From contig JAFGJM010000041.1 of NCBI GenBank assembly GCA_016929095.1, forward strand, positions 1-64,000: DNA of 64,000 nucleotides, read 5' to 3'. Source of the stretch: Anaerolineales bacterium. Lineage in GTDB: Bacteria; Chloroflexota; Anaerolineae; Anaerolineales; UBA4823. Position 1 is the first letter of the stretch. The number at the start of each line of letters is the position of its first letter. The notes beneath the pieces were generated by a model. The model worked only from the letters and a program-made list of their open reading frames with translations. It searched no databases and was not told the origin of the DNA. This document shows positions 34,430 to 43,522 of this stretch, piece by piece. The translations under genes and the position numbers were made by a program.

Positions 34430-35434
34430 ATGATCGATCTGAACAACCCCGAAGTAAAATTTGCACTTCATGCTGTCCGGCAAGCCTGTCAGGTCGTGCA
34501 GCACGTGCAGGCAGATATGGTCTCCCCTGCGCTTACGAAAGAGGACCGATCACCGGTCACGGTAGCTGACTTCGCTTCGCAGGCCGTGGTCGCCTGGTTG
34601 TTGACGCAAGATTTTCCTGAAGACCCGCTGGTAGCTGAAGAAAACGCTGAAGCGTTACGCCAGCCTTCAGGGCGTCAAATGCTCGAACTGGTCACCCATT
34701 ATATTGCCCAATTTACGCCCCAGGCTACTCCAGAGAGTGTTTGTGATTGGGTGGATAAAGGCGCCACGGAACCCGGACCGAGGTTTTGGTGCCTGGACCC
34801 GATCGATGGTACCAAGGGTTTCTTGCGCGGCGACCAATATGCGGTTGCATTGGCGTTGCTTGTGGAAGGAAAAGTACAGCTTGGCGTGCTGGGTTGCCCT
34901 AACCTTACCGATGCGTATCGCCCGGATATCTGCGGTACTGGGTCCTTGGTGATAGCATCGCGCAGCCAGGGTACCTGGGTTACCCCACTCGACTACCCAG
35001 GCGAATTTTCTCCTTTGCACGTTTCGGAACGTGTGAAACCATCAAACGCGCGTGTATTGCGCTCCTTTGAATCCAGGCACACAAATATCACCCAAATCGA
35101 TGAATTCGTTCAAATCATGGGCGTCCGTGCCGAACCGATACGCATGGATAGTCAGGCAAAATACGCCGTATTGGCATCCGGTAAAGGCGATTTATTATTA
35201 CGCCTGCTTTCGACTTCCCAACCTGATTACCGTGAAAAAATCTGGGATCAGGCTGCCGGTTCTATCATCCTTGAAGAAGCGGGGGGGCGCATCACCGATA
35301 TCCTTGGCAAAGAACTGGATTTCAATCAGGGTAGAACTCTGGCTAAAAATCGCGGCATTTGTGCATCTAATAAGCATTTGCATCGCACAGCGTTGAAAAC
35401 TCTGGATGCCATTGGCGCCTGGTCGGGTGATTAA
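34430..35434 (+). CDS. CysQ/HAL2-type 3'(2'),5'-bisphosphate nucleotidase
   Basis: 334 residues of the inositol-monophosphatase superfamily: PVTVADFASQAVVAWLL, the metal site AEEN, the signature WCLDPIDGTKGFLRG (about 123-137) and WDQAAGSIILEEAGG near the end. The long variant with an insertion between the first two motifs and the GFLRG ending fits HAL2/CysQ enzymes that hydrolyse 3'-phosphoadenosine 5'-phosphate, a by-product of sulfate activation. No sulfate assimilation genes are nearby. AAGGTGG precedes the ATG. The next gene starts 12 bp downstream. Confidence 0.88.
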   Translation: MIDLNNPEVKFALHAVRQACQVVQHVQADMVSPALTKEDRSPVTVADFASQAVVAWLLTQDFPEDPLVAEENAEALRQPSGRQMLELVTHYIAQFTPQATPESVCDWVDKGATEPGPRFWCLDPIDGTKGFLRGDQYAVALALLVEGKVQLGVLGCPNLTDAYRPDICGTGSLVIASRSQGTWVTPLDYPGEFSPLHVSERVKPSNARVLRSFESRHTNITQIDEFVQIMGVRAEPIRMDSQAKYAVLASGKGDLLLRLLSTSQPDYREKIWDQAAGSIILEEAGGRITDILGKELDFNQGRTLAKNRGICASNKHLHRTALKTLDAIGAWSGD

Positions 35435-35446
35435 CCCATTTGTTCG

Positions 35447-36979
35447 ATGAGCCGAATTGACCGAATTGCTGTTTTCCTTAGCCTGCTGGCTGTGCTGGCA
35501 GGCTATTTCGTAGCCACGCGAATATTTGAGCAGATGGCGCATCTCGAAGACGAAATGGCTTATGTCTGGCAGGCACAAGCCATTGCTAAAGGGCATCTTA
35601 CCCTGCCTTCGCCTCCATATCCAAAATCATTTCTAACGCCATTTGTGGTGGATTATAACGGGCAGCGTTTTGGTAAATATCCCCCGGGTTGGCCGGCGAT
35701 GTTAGCCCTGGGTGTGATATTCAATGCTCGGGCACTGGTCAATCCATTATTAGCTGGTTTATGCGTATGGCTCACTTACCGTTTGGGGAAACGTCTTTTC
35801 AGCCCGGTTGTAGGTTTACTTGCCGCCGTTTTTACCCTCACTTCGCCGTTTTTCCTGATAAATTCCGGCTCGCTCCTTTCTCATCCCTTTGGATTATTTT
35901 TGTGCCTGGTATTTGTGTTGGGCTGGTTGGATTCCTGGTACCCTGAAGATAGCGGTTCTACACTACCCTCTTGGCGTGGCTGGCTGCCGCTGGCAGCTTC
36001 GGCAATTGCCCTGGGATTGCTCATCCTCACCCGTCCATTGACCGCCATGGGTGTAAGTTTCCCAATTATTTTTCACGGTTCATACATTTTCATACGCGGC
36101 GATCGTAAAACCCGCTGGCGCTTGAGCATATTTTGCCTGGTAGTGCTAACGCTGGCAGGCTTGCTTTTTGTCTGGCAGGCTGCCGTTACCGGCGACCCAT
36201 TACTAAACCCCTATACTTTATGGTGGGAATATGACAAAGTCGGTTTTGGCGAAGGGTTTGGGCGCGCCGAGGGCGGGCATTCACTGCGTCAAGCCAGGAT
36301 CAACACAAAATTCAGCCTGAAAGTCGGTTATTCTGATCTCTTTGGATGGTTCAGAGCTTCCTGGATATTCCTGCCTTTTGGTATGTTAGCGCTATTGTTC
36401 AAGCGTCATTGGAAAGCGCTGATGGTTGCGTTCATATTCCCCAGCCTAGTGTTGATGTATGTATTCTATTGGATTGGGTCGAATTTATATGGGCCGCGTT
36501 ATTATTTTGAAGGCTTACCATCATTGACCATTCTCAGTGCCGCGGGCATTGCCTGGCTGGCGGGTTGGCAATTACAATGTGGCGATGACCGCAAACCAAA
36601 CAATACATGGAGTCGGTTACGTTTATTCACCACACTTTCTGTAGTTGCATTCCTGGTCAGCGCCAATGTATTCTTCTATCTGCCACAAAGGTTAACCAGT
36701 ATGTGTGGGTTATATGGCGTGAATCGCGAACGCCTGAAACCGTTCCTGACGGAGCAAGTTCAGCAGCTTACCCCGGCATTGGTGATTGTCTACCCCGATA
36801 AATGGACTGAATACGGCGCTTTGCTGGAGTTGCAAGACCCGTTCTTGGATTCGCCGGTCATCTTCGTTATGAACCGGGGAGAAAAAGAAAACGCCGCTGT
36901 GGCAAGGGCTTTTCCGGAGCGAAAGGCGTATTTGTATTTTCCCAAACAGCCTTATAAGCTGGTAGAGTTTGAGCCATAA
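35447..36979 (+). CDS. GT39/ArnT-like membrane glycosyltransferase
   Basis: 510 residues with about 11-12 membrane helices. After the first helix comes the acidic motif HLEDEMAYVWQA (about 33-44) typical of GT-C fold, polyprenyl-phosphate-sugar-using transferases (mannosyl or 4-amino-arabinosyl transfer). YPPGWPAML follows in the second loop. The C-terminal soluble part is about 100 residues. It acts on the outer face of the membrane; acceptor unknown. It follows the nucleotidase gene by 12 bp, probably cotranscribed. Confidence 0.82.
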   Translation: MSRIDRIAVFLSLLAVLAGYFVATRIFEQMAHLEDEMAYVWQAQAIAKGHLTLPSPPYPKSFLTPFVVDYNGQRFGKYPPGWPAMLALGVIFNARALVNPLLAGLCVWLTYRLGKRLFSPVVGLLAAVFTLTSPFFLINSGSLLSHPFGLFLCLVFVLGWLDSWYPEDSGSTLPSWRGWLPLAASAIALGLLILTRPLTAMGVSFPIIFHGSYIFIRGDRKTRWRLSIFCLVVLTLAGLLFVWQAAVTGDPLLNPYTLWWEYDKVGFGEGFGRAEGGHSLRQARINTKFSLKVGYSDLFGWFRASWIFLPFGMLALLFKRHWKALMVAFIFPSLVLMYVFYWIGSNLYGPRYYFEGLPSLTILSAAGIAWLAGWQLQCGDDRKPNNTWSRLRLFTTLSVVAFLVSANVFFYLPQRLTSMCGLYGVNRERLKPFLTEQVQQLTPALVIVYPDKWTEYGALLELQDPFLDSPVIFVMNRGEKENAAVARAFPERKAYLYFPKQPYKLVEFEP

Positions 36980-37063
36980 GGGGCGACAAGCGAGAGGAGT
37001 GAATAGAGAGAAGTGAGTGGTTAATTGAGAATCGAGAATGGTCCTAAATCAATAACCATAAGA

Positions 37064-38986
37064 TTATTGGTCCGCAGCGAACTTTTTGTTCAATATTTCA
37101 TCTAACACCGATGTATTAAATCCATTCTCTTTGAGATGGTTACTCATCAAACGAAATGCGTCAGCGTCGCTCATCAAGTCTTCTTTCCGGCAAGGTGCAA
37201 CGTAACCTTCTACTTCGCCACTTTCAAAGTGATATGACTGCAAATCGATTGAATACCAATTTTGACAGTAAATGAGATTGATTTTGCCAAATTGATGAAA
37301 CAATGGAATCTCTACCACATAAAAATTGCCGGTTTCATCTTTGCTTGCTGTATTTGTTTTTATACCATATATGGGTCTTTGAGACAGATTATCGCTAATT
37401 AATGATTGCCCCTGCATCCAGGTGGGGATATCAATTCCTAAATAATCAAGAATGGTTGGGGCGATATCGATATTTTGCGCATTAACTTCAACCCTCCCTG
37501 AATACTCTCCTTGAGGGAAATGGATGATTAAGGGAATTTTTTTCGAAATAGTCCATTTTTGTCCATGATCGCTACCAATAATAATGATTGAGTTCTTAAA
37601 AAGATCCTTTTTAATAAGTGCATCAACAATTTCGCCCACCTGCGTATCAAAATTTAAAATACTGTCATCATAAAAATCGGTATTCCAGGAACCTTGTGTT
37701 TTCATCACCTGACCTTGTGAAAACACTCGATATTTTGGACGGAAAGTTTCACCATGCGTTCCCATTAAATGTATATGAATAAACAAGGGCATATCTGATT
37801 TGCGGATCAGCTTAATGGTGTCATCGATTTTGGTTTGATCCACGATTTCATCAGGGGCATTCATTACCAAATCCATGGGATTCGTCATTATTTTAATGAA
37901 AAATATATGGCGGAGACGATCAATAAGGCGATTGCCGATTTCATATATAAAATAAGAAAAATCGGTGGGCATATACCCGCTAATACTCATTAAAACACTG
38001 CTGACCGCAATTTCACGCCCATTGGCTTTATCAAAACCGTTTAACAGGTTGAGTGTATACGCATCCCCATAATGAGGGACGGTCATTTGAACAGTGTAAT
38101 ATCCTTGCGCCCACAATACCCCGGGCAAATGTTGGTACGCATCATCATCCCGTAATATATTGGGGGGATAAAGAATCCCTGTTTTTGTAGGATATTTACT
38201 GGTATAGATTGAGATTATTGAACCGGAAGTATTGCCTGAATTGGTGAAAGCGTTATCAGCCACCAGGGATGTTTCGGCGAGCGCTTTCATACGCGGGGAG
38301 GTATCACGCTCATATCCATAAACAGACATGCTGGTCGCGTTGACTCCATCCGCCGTGATCATAATAATATGTGGTTTATTTTCAATCTGGTTAAATGCGT
38401 TACTTTTTGATTGATTCCCAAAATCATTCTTCAAGACTGGGATAATCAATGAGAGTAATATTACCCCAGCCATAAATATATTTATTATCCGTGGGGATCT
38501 TTCTTGATCAATATTTTTATCACTAATATAAAATTTCTTATAAAAATGCCTGGAACAAAGGAAAAATATTATCATAAATCCCAGGGCATACAACCCGCGG
38601 ATAATGCCATCTGTCGATACAATGCCATAATCGAACATGGTATAAGAAAAATTATCGACTAACAAAAGGATGGTGCAAGTCAATATTCCGGCTGGCAACA
38701 AGGCGCCGAAGCCTCGCATCAATTTTTGATGCTTGTTTATAACCGGTAATAATCCGATTACTAAAAGCACCAATAAAATCAAACAGCTTCCCCCGGCAAC
38801 CAAAGAACCGGTAAACAAAAACACTTCTACTTTTTTAGGAAAACCGATCAAACTCAAGGAAGATGGCTTGGTTACCATGAATAACCATTCCATGAATACA
38901 TAAGAATACGCAATTATGGAAGTGAGAAGAAACAGTTTTCCCCAGGGATTTGCATTTTTTTGCGGTAAAAATTTCAGCGACTTCAT
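37064..38986 (-). CDS. Membrane-anchored alkaline-phosphatase-superfamily (sulfatase/LTA-synthase-like) protein, copy 1
   Basis: 640 residues from the ATG at 38986. Five membrane segments occupy the first 180 residues. The catalytic domain (about 205-540) begins with the metal-binding ITADGVNATSMSVYGYERD and contains SDHGQ. The nucleophile region reads NSGNTSGSIISIYTSKYPT: there is no Cys-x-Pro/Ser-x-Arg, so it is not a formylglycine sulfatase; a Thr or Ser nucleophile as in LTA-synthase or phosphoethanolamine-transferase relatives is likely. It is about 60% identical by eye to the gene upstream. It may transfer or remove phospho-groups on envelope glycans. Confidence 0.8.
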   Translation of the reverse strand: MKSLKFLPQKNANPWGKLFLLTSIIAYSYVFMEWLFMVTKPSSLSLIGFPKKVEVFLFTGSLVAGGSCLILLVLLVIGLLPVINKHQKLMRGFGALLPAGILTCTILLLVDNFSYTMFDYGIVSTDGIIRGLYALGFMIIFFLCSRHFYKKFYISDKNIDQERSPRIINIFMAGVILLSLIIPVLKNDFGNQSKSNAFNQIENKPHIIMITADGVNATSMSVYGYERDTSPRMKALAETSLVADNAFTNSGNTSGSIISIYTSKYPTKTGILYPPNILRDDDAYQHLPGVLWAQGYYTVQMTVPHYGDAYTLNLLNGFDKANGREIAVSSVLMSISGYMPTDFSYFIYEIGNRLIDRLRHIFFIKIMTNPMDLVMNAPDEIVDQTKIDDTIKLIRKSDMPLFIHIHLMGTHGETFRPKYRVFSQGQVMKTQGSWNTDFYDDSILNFDTQVGEIVDALIKKDLFKNSIIIIGSDHGQKWTISKKIPLIIHFPQGEYSGRVEVNAQNIDIAPTILDYLGIDIPTWMQGQSLISDNLSQRPIYGIKTNTASKDETGNFYVVEIPLFHQFGKINLIYCQNWYSIDLQSYHFESGEVEGYVAPCRKEDLMSDADAFRLMSNHLKENGFNTSVLDEILNKKFAADQ

Positions 38987-39035
38987 ATTACCTTGTTCAC
39001 ACACAATGAGATTTCATGAATGGTATTGCCAATTT

Positions 39036-40952
39036 TCACTCGGAGGGAAATAATTTTAGATACGTATCGTTTAACGGCGAAACATCAAATCCATCCTCCT
39101 CCAGGCGATCGCGCATCAATCGAAAAGCCTCTGCATCCGTAATCAATTCGCTTTCACGGCATGGGTCAATATAACCCTCCACCTCGCCAGTATACATTTC
39201 GTATGTTTTTAAATTGAAAGTGTAAAACTTCTGGCAATACATCACACTGATTTTCCAAAACTGGTCGAAATATGGAATGTGTTCCAAGACAAATTTACCC
39301 GTTTCATCGGTTTCCGCCTGAGTAGATCTGACGCTGAATATTGGCCGTTGATTTAGATTCGCTTGTAACAACGTCTGCCCTTGCATCCAAAAAGGAATTT
39401 CAACACCCAAATAATCAAGAATGGTTGGCGCAATATCGATGTTTTGCACGTTTGTCTCGATTTTCCCCGCATATTCTCCATTTGGAAAGTGGATGATTAA
39501 AGGGATCCTTTTTGAGGTGATATATTGCTGACCATGGTCGCTGCTAATGATCAGGATCGAATCATCCAAAAGATCCTTTTTTGCCAGGGCATCCATGATT
39601 TCTCCAACCTGCCGATCAAAATTTAGAATGCTGTCATCATAGAAATCCACACTCCAGTTTTCTTGTGTGTCGTAATCCTGATCTTTGGAGAAAACTTGAT
39701 TCTGGGGGTAGAACTTGGGTCCATGGGTGCCCATGACGTGGATATGCACAAACAAAGGTTTATCCGATTTGCGGATAAGTTTAATCGTATTGTCGATTTT
39801 TATTTGATCGACAACATTATCAGGATCATTCATGACCATATCGAAAGGATTTGTCATGGTTTTGATATAAAAAATGTGACGCAGGCGGTCAACTAATCGA
39901 TTCATTATCTCATATATGAAATACGCAAAATCGGTGGGCATATATTGATTTATTTTTACCAATTGATTGCTGACTGCCATTTCTCGTCCGTTGGCGGTAT
40001 CGAATGCATTCAATAAATTAAGGGTGTATGCATCGCCATAATGGGGAACACTCATTTGAACCGCATAATATCCCTGGGTTCGCAATATTCCGGGCAAATG
40101 CTGGTAGGCATCATCATCTCTTAAGATATTGGGAGGATAAAGCAGGCGTGTTTTGGTAGGATATTTGCTGGTGAATGTGCAGATAATCGAGCCGGCGGTA
40201 TTTCCTGAATTTGAAAACGCATTGTCTGCCACCAAAGATGTTTCAGCCAGCTCGCGTATTCTCGGAGTTGTATCCCGTTCATAACCATAAACGGATACAT
40301 TGGTGGAACTGACTCCATCAGCGTTGATAATAAATATATGTGGTTTTTTCAGTATCTGGCTGGTGGTAGTATTTTTTTCCCGATATCCAAAATCGTTGAT
40401 TGCCACAGGGATAATGAATGATAGAAGTATTACTCCAGACAAACTTCGATTTAGCCACTTTTGCGATTTTCGATGCGTAGTAATATGGTTTTCGAAATCC
40501 AGTTTCGTCCATACATACTTTGTACAAAGACCAAAAACGAGCGTGAAAGCCAGAGCATACAGACCACGTATATACCCTTCAGTGGATACAATGCCGTAAT
40601 TGAACATTGTGTATGAAAAATTATCTACTAATAAAAGGATAGCAGAAGCTAATATGCCAGCAGGCAATAATGCGCCAATTCTTACCATTGCTTTGTGATG
40701 GGTGCGCAGTATTGGGAATGAACTGATCCCGGCAAATATGAGCAATATCAAACAGCACCCTATGGCTAATAGCGAACTCGAAAAAAGCAAGACTTCCACT
40801 TTTTTTGTGAAACTCAGCGCACTCATCGAGGAAGGCTTAGTAATGATAAAAAGCCATTCCGCGAAGACATATATATACGCAATGAATGTGGTAATGATAA
40901 AGAGAGCCCGCCAGGTCTGTGAGTTTGCCTGAATTTTGAATCTTTGAATCAT
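39036..40952 (-). CDS. Membrane-anchored alkaline-phosphatase-superfamily protein, copy 2
   Basis: 638 residues from the ATG at 40952, where AGGA lies 6 bases upstream. Same architecture as copy 1: five N-terminal membrane segments, INADGVSSTNVSVYGYERD, NSGNTAGSIICTFTSKYPT, DDDAYQHLPGILR, SSDHGQQ and a short C-terminal domain. Identity to copy 1 is high through the extracellular domain and lower in residues 1-50 and the last 60, which suggests a tandem duplication followed by change of acceptor. Gap to copy 1 is 49 bp, and the methyltransferase gene lies upstream. Confidence 0.8.
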   Translation of the reverse strand: MIQRFKIQANSQTWRALFIITTFIAYIYVFAEWLFIITKPSSMSALSFTKKVEVLLFSSSLLAIGCCLILLIFAGISSFPILRTHHKAMVRIGALLPAGILASAILLLVDNFSYTMFNYGIVSTEGYIRGLYALAFTLVFGLCTKYVWTKLDFENHITTHRKSQKWLNRSLSGVILLSFIIPVAINDFGYREKNTTTSQILKKPHIFIINADGVSSTNVSVYGYERDTTPRIRELAETSLVADNAFSNSGNTAGSIICTFTSKYPTKTRLLYPPNILRDDDAYQHLPGILRTQGYYAVQMSVPHYGDAYTLNLLNAFDTANGREMAVSNQLVKINQYMPTDFAYFIYEIMNRLVDRLRHIFYIKTMTNPFDMVMNDPDNVVDQIKIDNTIKLIRKSDKPLFVHIHVMGTHGPKFYPQNQVFSKDQDYDTQENWSVDFYDDSILNFDRQVGEIMDALAKKDLLDDSILIISSDHGQQYITSKRIPLIIHFPNGEYAGKIETNVQNIDIAPTILDYLGVEIPFWMQGQTLLQANLNQRPIFSVRSTQAETDETGKFVLEHIPYFDQFWKISVMYCQKFYTFNLKTYEMYTGEVEGYIDPCRESELITDAEAFRLMRDRLEEDGFDVSPLNDTYLKLFPSE

Positions 40953-41016
40953 CCCTTTTCCTGATATTTTTTTGATCACGAATTGAATTGATGGTATTTG
41001 ACTATTCCCGTTTTTT

Positions 41017-42405
41017 TTACTTCCGGGAAAACAAATAGACGGTTCGGCATGTCCCTTCGATGGGAATTTGCTTCTCGAGTAAGAAATCTTGTGAGAATGC
41101 CCTTATTAACCCATCTTCGTGATAATCTATAAATATATCTTCCCGAGATGCTAACAATCTTTTCACCTGACTATCCTCTTTGGGCACAAATTCGATGATC
41201 AATTTTCTTCCTGATTGCGCCAGGAGGTTAGAGATATCTTGCAATGGGACATTATTTGAAATTGCCAGGTGGTGGATCAAAGCTAAAGCTAAACATAAAT
41301 CTACCGGCCCGCGTTGAAATAGTGATTGGCGCTCGGTATTCGCCCAGCCAATCGCAGGCGAGGGATTGGTGAGATCGATCACCATGGGAAGAATGTTCTT
41401 TATATGTTCTTTTTTACATGTCAGGTAATTCAGTTCCACGGCGCCGGGATCGATATCTGAGGATATGATCGAACAATCTTCGAGATCGATACCAAGGCGG
41501 CTGAATTCCCCGTTGTTTGCCCCCAAGTCCCATAGGGTTTTCGGTGAAACCTCATGGATAAGCTCGGACACAAGTCGCTTTTTGTGCTCAAAAGCTTTAT
41601 CGGAATAATTCGTTGCCTGATAATATTCTGCCCAATCTGTTTCGTGTGGTTTCCAGGTCAATTTCATAACAGTGCTCTTCAGGCTTTCTATTAACCCGAT
41701 CATAGCCTGTTTACTTACCTGGGCTCTTTGCTTTGTGTGCGTCTCTGATGTGGCGGAATATTTTTTCTGTGCATAAGCATGCAGGTGAATGTGGGTCAAC
41801 AGCCCCCCATTCAGCCTGGATAAACGCGGCAGCAATTTACTGGTAAGATCAAGTGGAATACCATCGATATAAATCTGAAGTAGTTTACTTAAATGGATAT
41901 CCACCCGGCTCATTAAAGCCAGCGGCGCCAGGAAATGTTGGCAAAATTGACGGTAAGCCACCCAGGGTTGACCCTCAATATACGTGGTAAAGCTGAGCGT
42001 ATCAATCAGGACAGGGGCGACATTGTGGAATTGCATGTTATAGGCACTGGCATCTTTGAGTGTCATGCCTGCCTGCAAGGCGGTTTTTTGAATTCTTAGC
42101 GTTTGTAAAGCGGCATCTTTCAATTCGGAGAAAGACCATTCATATGGGTAAGAGATGAACTTGATCTTTTCAGGTTGTAGAAATTTATAGGATTGCTCTG
42201 AAACAAATTGAGACGCGTCTACCTCAACATGGGAGACAAGCCATCCTTTTTGAGTGAGTTTTTCATACAAACCGGAAGACATCAAGAGATCGTAATCTTC
42301 TTTGTATACGTTATTCACTTGCCGGAATAATTGGCCATTTCGGTGAAATAAAAACCCACTCGGATCGCGAAATGATGCCCCTAATCGATCAACTGTCAAA
42401 CTCAT
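41017..42405 (-). CDS. SAM-dependent methyltransferase (NoeA-like)
   Basis: 462 residues. The N-terminal 250 residues carry GASFRDPSGFLFHRNGQLFR, MQFHNVAPVLIDTLSF and YRQFCQHFLAPLAL, a pattern I associate with the NoeA-type nodulation-factor methyltransferase group. The C-terminal half is a class I methyltransferase: TLWDLGANNGEFSRL (SAM site, near 290) and ISSDIDPGAVE. The substrate may be a surface saccharide. It overlaps the upstream small gene by 17 bases and precedes the two phosphatase-superfamily genes, so the four genes form one probable operon. Confidence 0.75.
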   Translation of the reverse strand: MSLTVDRLGASFRDPSGFLFHRNGQLFRQVNNVYKEDYDLLMSSGLYEKLTQKGWLVSHVEVDASQFVSEQSYKFLQPEKIKFISYPYEWSFSELKDAALQTLRIQKTALQAGMTLKDASAYNMQFHNVAPVLIDTLSFTTYIEGQPWVAYRQFCQHFLAPLALMSRVDIHLSKLLQIYIDGIPLDLTSKLLPRLSRLNGGLLTHIHLHAYAQKKYSATSETHTKQRAQVSKQAMIGLIESLKSTVMKLTWKPHETDWAEYYQATNYSDKAFEHKKRLVSELIHEVSPKTLWDLGANNGEFSRLGIDLEDCSIISSDIDPGAVELNYLTCKKEHIKNILPMVIDLTNPSPAIGWANTERQSLFQRGPVDLCLALALIHHLAISNNVPLQDISNLLAQSGRKLIIEFVPKEDSQVKRLLASREDIFIDYHEDGLIRAFSQDFLLEKQIPIEGTCRTVYLFSRK

Positions 42406-42565
42406 CGGAATTGTTTTCTTCTTCGATTTCTACGTTTTCAAGATTTTTCTTACCACCCAACGATTTGATTTTCTTCCAAAATACGCGAATAATTACGCCG
42501 GCGCCAAGTAAGCTGGCAAGCACTGTTTGGAGAATTACACTCCCAGAACCTGGGTCAAGATACAT
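42389..42565 (-). CDS. Tiny single-pass membrane protein with YLDPGSGS motif
   Basis: 58 residues from the ATG at 42565, which has GGAG 8 bases upstream. The chain is MYLDPGSGSVILQTVLASLL, one membrane helix, a basic KKIKSLGGKK turn and an acidic Glu/Asn tail. Proteins with this YxDPGSGS start recur beside phosphatase-superfamily and methyltransferase genes in my recollection, but their role is unknown. It is the first gene of the four-gene minus-strand set and may recruit the others to the membrane. Confidence 0.75.
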   Translation of the reverse strand: MYLDPGSGSVILQTVLASLLGAGVIIRVFWKKIKSLGGKKNLENVEIEEENNSDEFDS

Positions 42566-42692
42566 TGTGTTCACTCCATGAAAATTTGATTTTTAGGTAT
42601 TTAATACCCACAGAGTTTTCATAAAAATTTTTCAAAAAATAGAAAACCGAAATCATTATATCATTCATCCCTATGCGATAACCTTTAAAAAT

Positions 42693-43385
42693 TCACCACC
42701 CCTCATCCCGCCAACCCCATTTTCCACGCAAAGGCACAAATGCCACCGGGGTTAATTCTTCTTTATCAAATTGATCACCCTGGCGATACCATCGTTCCAG
42801 GAATTGGTAAGATGCGCCTCCTACAGGGATAACAAGCCGGCCATCTGGCGCGAGTTGATCCAATAACACCTGAGGCGCTTTAGGTGCGGCAGCGGTTACC
42901 AGGATTGCCTGATAAGGCGCGTTTTCAACCCAACCTAGCGAGCCATCTCCCACCAATACGTGCACATTGTTGTATCCCAATGTTTGTAAGATGGTTTCAG
43001 CGTGCTTTGCCAGACTTGCATGACGTTCGATGGTGTATACCTGGCGTGCGAGATAACCCAGGATAGCTGCCTGGTAGCCTGACCCGGTGCCCACCTCTAA
43101 TACATTTTCATTTCCTTTAAGTGCCAACATCTGTGTCATTAACGCCACGATATAAGGCTGCGAGATGGTTTGCCCGCAGCCGATAGGCAGCGGTCCATCC
43201 ACATATGCCAGATGGCGGTGATCTTCGGGCACGAAGCAATGACGCGGCACGGCAAGCATGGCATCTAAAACCCGGCGGTCGACAATATCCCGCCGGCGCA
43301 AGTGATCTTCTACCATGCGCTGTTGTTCTATAAAGTAGTCGCCGTCAGAAAAATCTTTCAATTTACGTTTTTTCTTACGAAACAT
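42693..43385 (-). CDS. pcm: Protein-L-isoaspartate O-methyltransferase
   Basis: 230 residues. Family motifs: VPRHCFVPEDHRHLAYVDGPLPIG split over residues 46-69, GQTISQPYIVALM, the SAM motif VLEVGTGSGYQAAIL (about 96-110) and GDGSLGW. The enzyme repairs L-isoaspartyl residues in aged proteins. The basic N-terminus (MFRKKKRKLKDF) is somewhat extended. TATGTT stands 7 bases before the ATG without a ribosome binding site, so it may also be leaderless. Confidence 0.93.
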   Translation of the reverse strand: MFRKKKRKLKDFSDGDYFIEQQRMVEDHLRRRDIVDRRVLDAMLAVPRHCFVPEDHRHLAYVDGPLPIGCGQTISQPYIVALMTQMLALKGNENVLEVGTGSGYQAAILGYLARQVYTIERHASLAKHAETILQTLGYNNVHVLVGDGSLGWVENAPYQAILVTAAAPKAPQVLLDQLAPDGRLVIPVGGASYQFLERWYRQGDQFDKEELTPVAFVPLRGKWGWRDEGW

Positions 43386-43522
43386 TTCTTACAACATATC
43401 GCTAAAAATCGTTCCGTTTACCAGGATAAACGGTTTGCATAAAACAACTCGCCGTGCCAGGTTTGAATATCGTTTTGCTAATGCATCGGATAGATAAGGA
43501 AGTGGGAGTTCAACATCCAGGA

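Noticed and set aside
37064..40952. Formylglycine-dependent sulfatases
   Set aside because: No Cys/Ser-x-Pro-x-Arg signature; the nucleophile region is Thr/Ser-rich instead.
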